Shown: positions 17,753 through 27,847, counted from the stretch's first letter. The stretch is DNA of 64,000 nt from Methanobacterium sp. BRmetb2 (GCA_003491285.1 CP022705.1:1755501-1819500), one strand, 5' to 3'. Numbers and translations: made by a program. The notes: generated by a model not told the origin, from the letters alone.

Positions 17753-19091
17753 AGTTATAGCAATCGGTGGATACGAAGAAGTCGGAAAAAATATGTCAGC
17801 AGTTAAAGTCGGAGATGACGTAGTAATATTTGACATGGGTATTCACTTGGACAGATTACATATTCATGAAGATACAGACATTGCCAGAATGCACAGTCTG
17901 GATCTAATAGAAAGAGGTGTCATCCCTGATGACACACTAATGAAGGAGGTTGATGGTAAGGTTAGAGCCATAGTATTTACTCACGGCCATTTGGACCATA
18001 TTGGGGCGGTAGCTAAACTAGCTCATAGATATGAAGCACCAATCATTGCAACGCCTTACACTTTAGCCTTAATTGAGCGAACCATAAAATCAGAAAAGAA
18101 ATTCAAGGTTACTAACCCTCTACAAATTTTAAATGGGGGGGAAAAATGTCAAATATCTCCCGATATAACACTTGAATTTATTAAAACTACCCATAGTATC
18201 CCTCAGACAGTAACTGCTGCTCTACATACATCTGAAGGAATCATAATATATGCAAATGACTTTAAATTTGATAATCACCAAAAGATATCACCCCCACCAG
18301 ATTATGGTAGGCTAAGAGAGCTAGGAAGAAAAGGAGTTCTGGCCTTGATCGTGGAAACCACACGGGCAGGGGAAAAAGATGAAGTTAAAACCAATTCCGA
18401 AAAGATCGCTAGAATTATGCTTAATGACATAATGAATGCTCCACTTGAAGAGAAAGCCGGAATGATTATAACCACCTTTTCTTCACATATTGAGAGAATA
18501 CAGGCAATATGTGATATTGCCAAGCACAGTGACCGGAAAATTTTATTATTAGGACGATCTATGGAAAGATACTGCAGTTTAGCTGAGTCAATGGGTTTAT
18601 TAAAGCTTCCAAAGTCAACCAGTATATATGGAAGCCCAAAATCAGTTAACCGGGCTCTAGCCAAAGCTGAAGAACACAGGGAAAAATATTTGATGGTGAC
18701 AACCGGCCACCAGGGAGAACCAGATGCATTGCTTCCCCGTATAGCCAATGCCCGAACTCAGTTTAATATCCAAAGAGGAGATAATGTCATTTTTTCCGCA
18801 CCAGTTATACCTAATCCTATGAATATTGCTAACCGGAATCTTCTGGAGAAAAGAATTAAATCTAGCGGGGCTAGAATATTTACTAATGCACATGTTTCAG
18901 GACATGCTGGCAGGGAAGATCACCGTGATTTTATAAAAATGTTAAACCCCCTGCACATCATTCCTGCTCATGGAGATCTAACAATGCTTTCAGATTATAC
19001 AGAACTTGCAGAAGAAGAAGGTTACAAATTGGGTAATGACATTCATATACTTAGAAATGGTCAGGCACAAGTTTTTAACGGGGGAATTTAA
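17742..19091 (+). CDS. rnj: Ribonuclease J (archaeal, beta-CASP metallo-beta-lactamase)
   Basis: A 449-residue RNase J, a 5'-3' exoribonuclease family. The zinc motif 'THGHLDHIGAV' is near residue 82, and 'KTTHSIPQTV' supplies another metal His. The beta-CASP domain spans about 200-360 ('TTFSSHIERIQAI', 'TTGHQGEP'), and the C-terminal 'NAHVSGHAGREDH' and 'IIPAHGD' hold final ligands. The frame opens at 17697, but GTG 17742 follows a strong AAGGAGG. It overlaps fni by 11 bases and idsA by one, so it is co-expressed with isoprenoid genes. Confidence 0.94.
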   Translation: MSVEVIAIGGYEEVGKNMSAVKVGDDVVIFDMGIHLDRLHIHEDTDIARMHSLDLIERGVIPDDTLMKEVDGKVRAIVFTHGHLDHIGAVAKLAHRYEAPIIATPYTLALIERTIKSEKKFKVTNPLQILNGGEKCQISPDITLEFIKTTHSIPQTVTAALHTSEGIIIYANDFKFDNHQKISPPPDYGRLRELGRKGVLALIVETTRAGEKDEVKTNSEKIARIMLNDIMNAPLEEKAGMIITTFSSHIERIQAICDIAKHSDRKILLLGRSMERYCSLAESMGLLKLPKSTSIYGSPKSVNRALAKAEEHREKYLMVTTGHQGEPDALLPRIANARTQFNIQRGDNVIFSAPVIPNPMNIANRNLLEKRIKSSGARIFTNAHVSGHAGREDHRDFIKMLNPLHIIPAHGDLTMLSDYTELAEEEGYKLGNDIHILRNGQAQVFNGGI

Positions 19092-20080
19092 TGGTAGATG
19101 TAATTGAAATCCTAAAAAAGTATTCTAAAAGTATTGATGAAGAAATTAATAAATCATTAGTTACAATTGATCCTAAAGGTCTTCGCCAATCATCAGAACA
19201 TCTTATAAAAGCAGGTGGAAAGAAATTACGTCCATCTCTTGTTGTTTTATCATGTGAAGCTGTAAGTGGAAATCCCAAAAATGCATTGAAAACTGCAGCT
19301 GCCATGGAATTAATCCATACTTTTTCACTGATTCATGATGATATAATGGATAAAGATGAACTAAGAAGAGGGGAACCATCAGTACACATTTTATGGGGAG
19401 AGCCAATGGCTATACTTGCTGGAGACACCATATTCTCCAAGGCCTTTGAAGCAATACTGGATACAAAAATTGATGATGTTTCATCAAGTAGAGTCATTGA
19501 GGCCCTTAAGACAGTAGTAGATTCATGTATCAAAATATGCGAGGGACAGGCCTGCGATATGGGCTTTGAAGAAAAATTTGATGTTAAAGAAAAAGAATAT
19601 CTTAGCATGATCTACAAAAAAACCGCGGCACTTATTGCTGCGGCCACAAAATCTGGTGCAATTCTTGGAGGGGGAGATCAAGAACAAATAGAAGCACTAT
19701 CAGAATACGGGCGTTTGATTGGTATGGCCTTCCAGATCCAGGATGATTATCTTGATGTGATCAGTGATGCAGAAAAAATAGGCAAACCTGCAGGGAGCGA
19801 TATAGTGGAAGGAAAAATGACTCTGATGGTGGTTCACACTATAGAAAACGCTTCACCAGAAGATAAAGAAACATTAATATCCATATTGAAAAGTGGTAGT
19901 GAAGATGAGGTCGAAAAGGCCATTTCCCTATTTGAAAAATATGATTCAATAGAATACACCCGCAATATTGCTTTAAATAATGTAAAGCAGGCTAAAGAAT
20001 TGTTAAATATTTTAGATGATTCTGAAGCAAAAGAATCTCTACTTCATATTGCTGATTTTGTTCTGCAGAGAAATTTCTAA
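19091..20080 (+). CDS. idsA: Bifunctional short-chain isoprenyl (farnesyl/geranylgeranyl) diphosphate synthase
   Basis: A 329-residue trans-prenyltransferase. 'GGKKLRPSLVVL' binds IPP, the first Asp-rich motif is 'LIHDDIMDKDELRRGEP' and the second is 'QIQDDYLDVISD'. It supplies C15/C20 diphosphates for archaeal ether lipids. The ATG overlaps the RNase J stop by one base. The product length depends on residues just before the first DDxxD and cannot be fixed by eye. Confidence 0.93.
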   Translation: MVDVIEILKKYSKSIDEEINKSLVTIDPKGLRQSSEHLIKAGGKKLRPSLVVLSCEAVSGNPKNALKTAAAMELIHTFSLIHDDIMDKDELRRGEPSVHILWGEPMAILAGDTIFSKAFEAILDTKIDDVSSSRVIEALKTVVDSCIKICEGQACDMGFEEKFDVKEKEYLSMIYKKTAALIAAATKSGAILGGGDQEQIEALSEYGRLIGMAFQIQDDYLDVISDAEKIGKPAGSDIVEGKMTLMVVHTIENASPEDKETLISILKSGSEDEVEKAISLFEKYDSIEYTRNIALNNVKQAKELLNILDDSEAKESLLHIADFVLQRNF

Positions 20081-20140
20081 TATTTCTACACTTTCTAATA
20101 TTTTCTTTTAATTAGTTTTTATTATTTAAGGGGAATCCTA

Positions 20141-21811
20141 ATGAATGATCTTAAAAGTTTAGTATACAAACATGCACTGATAAATGCAGTTAAACATAAA
20201 GGAAAAGCCAATGAGGGGGCAGTAATTGGTTCTATCATGGCCTCCAATCCAGAAATGAGAAAAAATGCTGGTGAAATTGTCAAAATTGCTAAAACTGTGG
20301 TGGCCCAAGTGAATGATATGGAACCACAGCACCAAAAAAGTGAACTGGAAAAAACAGGGGGTAAGATCGCAGATAAGAAAGTGGAAGAAAAAGGATTGGT
20401 TGATCTTCCAAACGTTAAAGGAGAGGTTGTATTAAGATTTGCACCAAATCCCAGCGGACCATTGCATATTGGCCATGCCCGAGCGGCTATATTAAATAAC
20501 GAATATGTAAAACGCTATGGCGGTAAATTAATACTTAGGATTGAGGATACAGATCCTCGCCGGGTAGATATGGATGCATATGAAATGATTCCTGAAGATC
20601 TTCACTGGTTAAATGTAGAATGGCAGGATATAGTGGTTCAAAGTGACCGGATCCCCATATACTATGAATACGCTGAACTTCTAATCAAGAAAGGTGCAGC
20701 ATATATGTGTGACTGTTCTGGTGCTGATTTTAAGAGATTAAAAGATTCATCACAACCTTGTCCCTGCAGGGAAATGACTGTGGAAGATAACCTGCAGCGA
20801 TGGTTTGAAATGGAGAATATGAATGAAGGCGATGCTGTTTTAAGAGTTAAAACTGACTTAAATCATAAAAATCCTGCTATAAGGGACTGGGTTGCTATGA
20901 GGATTGTAGAAGAAGAACACCCTCGTATAGGATCCAAATACAAGATATATCCTATGATGAACTTTTCTGTGGCTGTAGACGATCATCTCATGGGCATTAC
21001 CCATGTATTGCGGGGAAAAGATCACCTGGCAAATTCTGAAAAACAAAAATATTTGTATGGGCATTTTGAATGGGATGTTCCTGAATTCATACATTATGGA
21101 CGACTTAAAATGGAAGACATTGCATTAAGCACATCTAAAGCTCGTACTGGTATAGAGGAAGGGATCTACACTGGCTGGGATGATCCTCGTTTAGGGACCA
21201 TAAGGGCCATAGCCCGTAGAGGAATCAGGCCAGAAGCAATCCACCGGTTGATGATCGAGATCGGTGTAAAAATAGCAGATTCAATATTAAGCTGGAAGAA
21301 AATATATGGATTAAACCGTAACCTATTAGAAAAAGAGGCTAATCGCTACTTTTTTGTTGAAAAACCAGTTAAATTGTCCATTAAAAATCTGCCAGAATCA
21401 ACCAAGGGAATAATCAAACGAGCCTTGCATCCAGACTTTTTAGATCGAGGGTACCGTAAGATACCATTTGACGGAGAGGTTTACATCCAAATGGATGACT
21501 TTAAAGAGGGTAAAATCTTAAGATTGATGGATGCAGTAAATATCATAATTAAGGATAATGAGGCAGTTTTTCATAGTGTAAGTTTTGAAGATGCCCGCAA
21601 AGTTAATGCACAGATCATCCAGTGGATACCTTCAAACGAAAATTTGGATGCAACTATTGTCATGCCTGATGCAAGTTTAATAGAGGGTCTTGCAGAACCA
21701 CAGTGCATCAACTTAAATGAGGGAGATGAAGCGCAATTTGAACGATTTGGCTTTGTCCGTTTAGATCAAAAAAATTCATATAAACTAAACTTTTACTTCA
21801 CCCATAAATAA
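20141..21811 (+). CDS. gltX: Glutamyl-tRNA synthetase, archaeal type
   Basis: A 556-residue class I synthetase with an N-terminal archaeal extension of about 95 residues. 'FAPNPSGPLHIGHARAA' holds the HIGH motif (about 105), and 'IALSTSKART' is the KMSKS equivalent (about 330). The C-terminus is the beta-barrel anticodon domain of the GlnRS/archaeal GluRS group. In methanogens this enzyme also charges tRNA-Gln for GatDE transamidation; that is family knowledge, not visible here. Confidence 0.95.
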   Translation: MNDLKSLVYKHALINAVKHKGKANEGAVIGSIMASNPEMRKNAGEIVKIAKTVVAQVNDMEPQHQKSELEKTGGKIADKKVEEKGLVDLPNVKGEVVLRFAPNPSGPLHIGHARAAILNNEYVKRYGGKLILRIEDTDPRRVDMDAYEMIPEDLHWLNVEWQDIVVQSDRIPIYYEYAELLIKKGAAYMCDCSGADFKRLKDSSQPCPCREMTVEDNLQRWFEMENMNEGDAVLRVKTDLNHKNPAIRDWVAMRIVEEEHPRIGSKYKIYPMMNFSVAVDDHLMGITHVLRGKDHLANSEKQKYLYGHFEWDVPEFIHYGRLKMEDIALSTSKARTGIEEGIYTGWDDPRLGTIRAIARRGIRPEAIHRLMIEIGVKIADSILSWKKIYGLNRNLLEKEANRYFFVEKPVKLSIKNLPESTKGIIKRALHPDFLDRGYRKIPFDGEVYIQMDDFKEGKILRLMDAVNIIIKDNEAVFHSVSFEDARKVNAQIIQWIPSNENLDATIVMPDASLIEGLAEPQCINLNEGDEAQFERFGFVRLDQKNSYKLNFYFTHK

Positions 21812-21874
21812 TATGATATTAAAATCCATTTACTTTATTTCTTAAAATAATTAAAATTAGGAGAGTTTTTTCAA

Positions 21875-23110
21875 ATGCCTGTAAAAATTAATGAAAACTA
21901 CCAACTACTCAAAAGCAGTTACATATTTGCTGAAATTAATCAAAGAGTTGAAAAATTCCAGAATGAAAATCCTGATGCAGATGTAATACGTATGGGGATA
22001 GGTGATGTTACCAGACCTCTGCCCCAAGCAGTTATTAAAGAATTCCATAAAGCTGTAGATGAAATGGCTAGTTCTGAAACATTTAAAGGGTATGGTCCAG
22101 AACAAGGATACTCTTTTTTAATAAAGGATATAATTGAAAATGATTTTTTACCAAGGGGAATTGAAATTTCAGAAGACGAAATATTTGTAAGTGATGGGGC
22201 CAAGTGTGATACAGGTAATATACAGGAAATATTTGGCTTAGACAACATTGTAGCTGTAACCGACCCAGTATACCCTGTTTATGTGGAAACTAATGTCATG
22301 GCTGGAAGAACTGGTCCTATGACTGCTGATGGAAAATATGAAAAACTGGTATATCTTCCCTGCACTGCAGAAAATGATTTCGTACCAGAACTTCCTCAAG
22401 AAAGGGTAGATCTTATCTATCTATGCTTCCCTAACAATCCTACTGGAACCAGTCTCAACAAGGAACAGTTAACTAAATGGGTGGATTATGCACGAGAAAA
22501 TAAATCTATCATCCTATTTGATGCAGCTTACGAAGCATACATAACGGAGGACGATATTCCTCATAGTATTTATGAAATTGAAGGTGCTAAAGAGGTGGCT
22601 GTGGAGTTTCGTAGTTTCTCCAAAAATGCCGGATTTACAGGTACTCGGTGTGCCTATACTGTGGTTCCTAAAGAGGTCATGGCCTATGATGAAGAAGGTA
22701 ACCCTCAACCAGTAAAACCCCTCTGGAACAGGAGGCAAACCACTAAATTCAATGGAGTATCTTATCCAGTTCAAAAAGCAGCAAGTGCAGTGTATACTCC
22801 TGAAGGACAAAAAGAAATAGCAGAATCAATAAATTACTACATGAAAAATGCCACTATAATCCGTGAAAGTCTTTTGAATATAGGACTTCAAATTTATGGG
22901 GGTGTAAACTCTCCTTATATCTGGGTTAAAACCCCGGAAGGAATGGATTCCTGGAAATTCTTTGATCTCTTATTGGAGAAAGCTAATGTGGCAGGAACTC
23001 CTGGTGTGGGCTTTGGTCCAAGTGGAGAAGGTTACTTCCGTCTTACGGCGTTTAATACATTGGAAAATACTAAAAAAGCCATGCAAAGGATATCTAAACT
23101 TTCCATCTAA
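21875..23110 (+). CDS. dapL: LL-diaminopimelate aminotransferase
   Basis: A 411-residue PLP fold-type I aminotransferase that converts tetrahydrodipicolinate to LL-diaminopimelate for lysine synthesis. 'VIRMGIGDVTRPLP', 'FKGYGPEQGY', 'FVSDGAKCDTGNI', 'CFPNNPTGT', 'FDAAYEAYI' and the PLP-lysine segment 'EFRSFSKNAGFTGTRCAYTV' (ends given) match DapL. The ATG follows AGGAGAG. It is the last gene of the plus-strand core block. Confidence 0.95.
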   Translation: MPVKINENYQLLKSSYIFAEINQRVEKFQNENPDADVIRMGIGDVTRPLPQAVIKEFHKAVDEMASSETFKGYGPEQGYSFLIKDIIENDFLPRGIEISEDEIFVSDGAKCDTGNIQEIFGLDNIVAVTDPVYPVYVETNVMAGRTGPMTADGKYEKLVYLPCTAENDFVPELPQERVDLIYLCFPNNPTGTSLNKEQLTKWVDYARENKSIILFDAAYEAYITEDDIPHSIYEIEGAKEVAVEFRSFSKNAGFTGTRCAYTVVPKEVMAYDEEGNPQPVKPLWNRRQTTKFNGVSYPVQKAASAVYTPEGQKEIAESINYYMKNATIIRESLLNIGLQIYGGVNSPYIWVKTPEGMDSWKFFDLLLEKANVAGTPGVGFGPSGEGYFRLTAFNTLENTKKAMQRISKLSI

Positions 23111-23327
23111 TTTTCTTAATTAATTTTTAATTTAGTTGAATAGATAGTTATCCTCATTAAAACTTAATTATTAAAACCTAATTTATATTAATTTTTTTAA
23201 AAATAGATATTGAACTGGTAATTTTAAATTATATTTTTTTAAAAATTGAGATTATTACTTACTTAACCTGTATAGTCAATTTAACTCGCATTATTTTTGC
23301 CAAATAATATTATTTGAGGTAATTCAT

Positions 23328-23903
23328 TTAGTTTAGAGGATTTCCTTTTTCAATTAGTTTTAATGAAATTTCCTCAAATTCATCCCACATCCTGGGGGCT
23401 TCTTCATGAAAACGATTAGAACGAGGAATAGAAGCCAATTCAAAACCCCGTGAAGCATAAGTACTGTTATATTCTCGATCCTTAGCATCTAAATCTATAA
23501 GTTTGGCATAAATTGATCTGAGGACTTCTAAACAATTATTAAAAGCAGATATAGCAATAATTTCCTTATCATTAAAAGTAATTGCTAATAAAGAAGCTTG
23601 TTTATTCCACATTACATCATTCCATGAAGGTATGGGCATTTTAATCAATTTGTGGGCAATATCGATTTTCGATTCCTCATGGTTAACTTCAGATTCCTCT
23701 GTTCTGTTAAGTTTATACCAAAATTCTTTAAGCAGTTCTAGATTTCTTTCATTTTCAAGGGAAATCAGGGTTCTAGTAGAATTTATTTTCCTCCTTTTAC
23801 TTTTTCTATCTCTTCGCCAGTTACTTAATTCACTGGAAGCCAACCCCATGGTAACACCCAAAATTGTGGATATTATAGGGGTATAATTTGTAATATTTAA
23901 CAC
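23328..23903 (-). CDS. Hypothetical protein with N-terminal membrane anchor
   Basis: A 191-residue protein of unrecognised family. Residues about 5-25 ('YTPIISTILGVTMGLASSE') form one hydrophobic segment, followed by a very basic stretch ('WRRDRKSKRRK'), so the rest probably lies in the cytosol. The remainder is helical and charged with conserved-looking 'FEEISLKLIEKG' at the end. GTG start follows GGAG on the minus strand. It stands alone after the core block. No function is proposed. Confidence 0.7.
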   Translation of the reverse strand: MLNITNYTPIISTILGVTMGLASSELSNWRRDRKSKRRKINSTRTLISLENERNLELLKEFWYKLNRTEESEVNHEESKIDIAHKLIKMPIPSWNDVMWNKQASLLAITFNDKEIIAISAFNNCLEVLRSIYAKLIDLDAKDREYNSTYASRGFELASIPRSNRFHEEAPRMWDEFEEISLKLIEKGNPLN

Positions 23904-24316
23904 AAAATCAACTCCAAATAATATTTATTTCGAAAAAATGTGAAGCTTTAAAAAAATAATTTATAACCTTTTAATCAAATTAAAAAAAGAAATATTTTGA
24001 ATAATTTTCACTCTAATTTCGTTATATTCTATTTGAATTCCAGTGCATATATACTTATTATCTACTTATCAAAAAATTTAACAAATAAAATATAATTTGA
24101 ATTCAATTTTAAAATCAATCCATTAATGAAGATTATATTAAATTAATTATAATTTTAGAAATTTAATCTTTTATTTTCTAACTTTCATCTATCTATAATT
24201 AATTAGCTTTTTTTTTAAATTTATTTTCATATTGTAGATCATTTTTGTATAAAATTTATCAATGAAAAATTAATTATAAATCAACTACATATCTATGGAT
24301 ATGAGGGGGTAAAAAC
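23904..24316. other. Intergenic AT-rich region
   Basis: Over 400 bases between divergent genes, strongly AT-rich, with no convincing open frame or structured RNA. It must hold the promoters of both flanking genes; 'AATTATAAAT' near 24270 is a plausible TATA element for the plus-strand gene at 24317. Nothing else was seen. Confidence 0.5.
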
Positions 24317-25075
24317 ATGGAAGAGAAAGAGTTTTATTCTACAATTTTTAAAAGAAAGTCTGTTAGAAATTATGAATCCATTCCCATTGATGAAAATCTG
24401 CTGACTGAAATTAGTAGATTTATGGAATCTCTAAATCCTCTCGATCCAGAGATAAAAACTGAAATAAAAATTATCTCTGGAGAGCATGTTAAAAGTTTAA
24501 TTCCTCAAAAAAAGTCACCTCATTATTTTGCTGTCTTTTCTGAAACTAAAGAAGGATATTTAACTAACATAGGTTTTATGATGCAGCAGATGGATCTGTT
24601 TTTATCAGCAAACGGCATAGGAAGCTGCTGGCAAGGAATTCCAAAGCCCACCAAAGAAGTATTAAAAAGTTCGAATCTGCATTTTGTGATTTTAATGGCT
24701 TTCGGTAATTCTAAAGAGGATCTGCACCGTACTAATATTTCTCAATTTAAAAGGAAATCTTTAGATGAGATAACAGATATTAAAGGGGAAGAAAAACTTT
24801 TGGAACCGGTTCGTATTGCACCTTCGGCAACTAATAGTCAACCATGGTATTTTACTAGAGACAACGAAGTTATACACGCTTATTGTAAAAAATTAAACTT
24901 TTTAAAGGCAAAATTAATGGCCAAGTGGAATAAAATAGATATGGGCATAGCTTTATATCATTTAACCTTATCTGCTGAATACCAGGGAAAAAAAGCTGAA
25001 ATAATTTATGATAAAGATGTCGAGAATAATCCTCCCCGGGGTTACTATTATATTGCCTCAGTAAAAATAAAATAA
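24317..25075 (+). CDS. Nitroreductase-like protein (TM1586-type)
   Basis: A 252-residue protein with two nitroreductase-like halves. The N-terminal 'YSTIFKRKSVRNYESIPID' and the central 'IGSCWQGIPKPTKEVLKSS' resemble FMN-binding nitroreductases. The C-terminal half repeats the theme with 'PVRIAPSATNSQPWYFTRDNEVIHAYCKK', shown by its ends PVRIA and YCKK. This tandem layout fits the TM1586 nitroreductase family, which probably binds FMN. The substrate is unknown. GAGGGGG precedes the ATG. Confidence 0.82.
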   Translation: MEEKEFYSTIFKRKSVRNYESIPIDENLLTEISRFMESLNPLDPEIKTEIKIISGEHVKSLIPQKKSPHYFAVFSETKEGYLTNIGFMMQQMDLFLSANGIGSCWQGIPKPTKEVLKSSNLHFVILMAFGNSKEDLHRTNISQFKRKSLDEITDIKGEEKLLEPVRIAPSATNSQPWYFTRDNEVIHAYCKKLNFLKAKLMAKWNKIDMGIALYHLTLSAEYQGKKAEIIYDKDVENNPPRGYYYIASVKIK

Positions 25076-25111
25076 ATATCATTGAATAATACTTACTAGA
25101 AGGTGATTGAT

Positions 25112-25570
25112 TTGGAAGATAGTCAAAAAAATAAATGGTCATTTAAAAACACTTTTTTGAAAGAAAAGGAATTTAAAACCTCTGAATTTGTCGTAGCAAT
25201 CATAGCTAATATAATAGTATTGTATATTGTTAACAACCTGCTTAATTGGAATTTATCATTTATAGCTCCTTCATTTACTGAAGTTTTGTTTATATTGAAT
25301 GTTTCTATTGTGGCTAATATTGTGGCTAATATTGGTTTTATTGTCTATCAAAAAGGGTGGTTTAAGACATTAGTCCAGATAGTTTTGAATATAATTGGAT
25401 TTATAGTAGCTAATACTTTGTATACAGTGTTTCCATTCACATTCCAAACAATTGCATTTGCATATATCCTTAAATTTATATTGATAATAGGAATGGTAGC
25501 TTTGGTTATAGCAACCTTGGTAGAAGTAGTAAGATTTATTTTAATATATATTCTGAAAATAAATTCATAG
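25112..25570 (+). CDS. Small polytopic membrane protein, unknown family
   Basis: About 152 residues with four hydrophobic segments (about 27-45, 55-78, 85-108 and 118-145) after a charged 25-residue N-terminal tail. 'NVSIVANIVANIGFIVYQKGWF' contains a short internal repeat (VANIVANI). The frame begins with GTG 25103, but that codon is within the AAGGTGA binding site, so TTG 25112 is preferred. It sits between the nitroreductase and MscS genes. Function not recognised. Confidence 0.65.
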   Translation: MEDSQKNKWSFKNTFLKEKEFKTSEFVVAIIANIIVLYIVNNLLNWNLSFIAPSFTEVLFILNVSIVANIVANIGFIVYQKGWFKTLVQIVLNIIGFIVANTLYTVFPFTFQTIAFAYILKFILIIGMVALVIATLVEVVRFILIYILKINS

Positions 25571-25673
25571 AAAGAAATTTATTACTATTATAATTTTTAA
25601 AGTGAAAAATTAGATAAAATACTATTGATTTGAGAATACAGAGATAAAAATTAGATGTGGTTGTTGAAAATTT

Positions 25674-26699
25674 ATGAATTTCAATGGATTTGTTTTACCA
25701 TTATTAATTATAATAACTGGATTTGTAGTAGGATTATTATTTGAAATAATAATTTTTAAAAAAATAAGGGAAAAAAGCTTAGAAACTGATTGGGATGGCT
25801 TTAAAGTTGTCACGAAATCTTTGAGAGGATTATCGATTTTTTCTTTTACTATTGCAGGGATCTATATTGCTTTGGGATATATGGATTTAGGTGCTGCCAA
25901 CTTAGCTAATATTCATAAAATTTTAACCATTATCCTTATTTTATTGATTACATGGGCCGTTGCCATTTTAACATCGGGTTTTGTTAATATTTACACCCGA
26001 AGGGCTGAGGGAGTTTTGCCTTCTACCTCTTTTTTTGGAAATATAAGTAAATTAATTGTCGTTTTTATTGGATTGATGGTGGTAATTCAATTTCTGGGAC
26101 TTTCCATAACTCCTATGCTCACGGCTTTTGGTATTGGTGGTATTGCACTAGCTTTAGCTTTGAATGATACATTTTCTAATATGTTCGCTGGTTTAAATGT
26201 AATCACCTCCAAGGAAATGAAAATAGGTGATTATATAATGTTAGAAACAGGTGAAGAAGGGTATGTTCAGGATATAACTTGGCGAAATACCACCATAAAA
26301 GCCATTACTAATAACACAATTATTGTGCCTAACTCTAAAATAGCTTCCCATATAATTACCAATTATCACCAGGACCAGAAAGAGATGCTGGTAAAATTAA
26401 ATGTTGGAGTATCCTATGAGAGTGACCTTAAAAAAGTAGAAATGGTGACTGTGGATGTGGCCAAAGAAGTAACAGAAAAACTTACAGGGGCTGATGATTC
26501 AGTAGAACCTTATATAAGATACAATGAATTTAATGATTTCAGCATTAATTTCACTGTATTTTTAAGTGTAACAGAATTTATTGAGCAATATAAATTAAAA
26601 CATGAATTTATAAAAAAATTACACGAAAGATACAATCAGGAAGGTATTGTTATTCCTTTCCCCATTCGTACCGTGTATATGAAAAACGAACTAGAATAA
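25674..26699 (+). CDS. mscS: Small-conductance mechanosensitive channel (MscS family)
   Basis: 341 residues. Four N-terminal hydrophobic segments (about 5-27, 48-68, 84-106 and 122-142) precede the Gly/Ala-rich pore helix 'FGIGGIALALALNDTFSNMFAGL' (ends given, about 149-171). The beta domain 'ITSKEMKIGDYIMLETGEEGYVQDITWRNTTI' region and the C-terminal alpha-beta domain ('PFPIRTVYM') follow. It releases solutes on hypo-osmotic shock. Confidence 0.92.
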   Translation: MNFNGFVLPLLIIITGFVVGLLFEIIIFKKIREKSLETDWDGFKVVTKSLRGLSIFSFTIAGIYIALGYMDLGAANLANIHKILTIILILLITWAVAILTSGFVNIYTRRAEGVLPSTSFFGNISKLIVVFIGLMVVIQFLGLSITPMLTAFGIGGIALALALNDTFSNMFAGLNVITSKEMKIGDYIMLETGEEGYVQDITWRNTTIKAITNNTIIVPNSKIASHIITNYHQDQKEMLVKLNVGVSYESDLKKVEMVTVDVAKEVTEKLTGADDSVEPYIRYNEFNDFSINFTVFLSVTEFIEQYKLKHEFIKKLHERYNQEGIVIPFPIRTVYMKNELE

Positions 26700-26841
26700 T
26701 TAATTGCAAAATAGATGCAAAATATTGATTTTGCTACATTAAAAATAAAAAAGATTATAAAAAAATAGAGATTTAAAAAAATTATAATATTATAATAATC
26801 ACTTAAACTTAGTTTCTTGAAGTTATATCTAAAAAAAGGAT

Positions 26842-26946
26842 TTAACTGGTTTTAGGGTTTTTAACCGCTCTTCCTCTTTTACTTCCAGCTTTTTTATAAT
26901 GAGATTTTTGTCTTGTTCTTTTATTAGTTCCTTTAATTTTTGCCAT
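26842..26946 (-). CDS. Very small basic protein, 34 residues
   Basis: An ATG-to-TAA frame on the minus strand encodes MAKIKGTNKRTRQKSHYKK then a tail of 15 residues ending VKNPKTS. Fourteen of 34 residues are Lys, Arg or His, with no acidic residue. Such composition is typical of ribosomal or nucleic-acid-binding micro-proteins. A TATA-like 'AATATTTATATAAA' (reverse strand of about 27029-27042) lies upstream. It does not match eL41 or another archaeal ribosomal protein I know. It is isolated between mscS and ogt. Real coding is likely but unproven. Confidence 0.6.
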   Translation of the reverse strand: MAKIKGTNKRTRQKSHYKKAGSKRGRAVKNPKTS

Positions 26947-27200
26947 TTTATTCAACTCTTAATTTCGTAATTTTAAATATTCAGATTGTACTTATATTCT
27001 TAGTTTAGTACTATTCTCTCCTGATTAATTTATATAAATATTATCAGGTTTATATCCGCGACAGATTTATAAAATATTTCATGATTTTATTGTCGATATA
27101 TATCTTTGATATCTTTTTTAATTAAGATTAATATACTTTGTCCATCAATCTTTTAAAAGTTATCCTAAATTAGATAAGGTTTAGCTTTATTTATTTTAAA

Positions 27201-27779
27201 ATGCCTGAGAGTTGTAATATTATGAAAATAAAAATCATAAAAAAGACACCATTCGGACCGGTGGTCTTATTATGGACTTTATTCGATGATAATCCAGTAA
27301 TAGTTAGGATTATATTATCTAGTCCACAATTTTCTGCTGAAAATCTTGTTCACAAGCTTTATCCTAACTCGATCCAATCTTCATGTGCAGAAATTGATAA
27401 CCTGGCTTTAGATATCAAATCTTTCCTGGAAGGTGAGAAGATTGTATTTGCACTGGATAATATAGCTCTAGAGAATTGTTCTGAATTCCAATACAATGTT
27501 TTAATGACAGAATACAGGATTTCCTGGGGAAGTGTTGGCACTTATCAGTTAATAGCAAGGTATTTAGGCAACGAAAAAGCTTCACGTGCTGTAGGAAATG
27601 CTCTGGCTAGAAATCCGTTTCCAATAATCATACCCTGTCACCGAGCTATCCGCTCAGATGGAAGTATAGGAGGATTTCAGGGGGGAGCGGATATGAAGCG
27701 TGCTTTACTTGAAAATGAAGGAATCATTTTTGATGGTAAGGGAAAGGTTCCGAAACATTGTTTGTTGAATAAAATTTAA
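27201..27779 (+). CDS. ogt: Methylated-DNA--protein-cysteine methyltransferase
   Basis: Up to 192 residues. It repairs O6-methylguanine by transfer to its own cysteine. The active site is 'PIIIPCHRAIRSDG' (Cys near residue 142), preceded by 'SWGSVGTYQLIARYLG' (helix-turn-helix and Asn hinge region 'ALARNPFP') and followed by 'GGFQGG'. ATG 27222 is a second possible start; neither has a clear ribosome binding site, so the gene may be leaderless. Confidence 0.92.
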   Translation: MPESCNIMKIKIIKKTPFGPVVLLWTLFDDNPVIVRIILSSPQFSAENLVHKLYPNSIQSSCAEIDNLALDIKSFLEGEKIVFALDNIALENCSEFQYNVLMTEYRISWGSVGTYQLIARYLGNEKASRAVGNALARNPFPIIIPCHRAIRSDGSIGGFQGGADMKRALLENEGIIFDGKGKVPKHCLLNKI

Positions 27780-27847
27780 TTAGTAATTTTATTTTTACTC
27801 AGAATAATTAATTTAAAAAAAGTTAAAATTTATACTTATTAAAAAGA

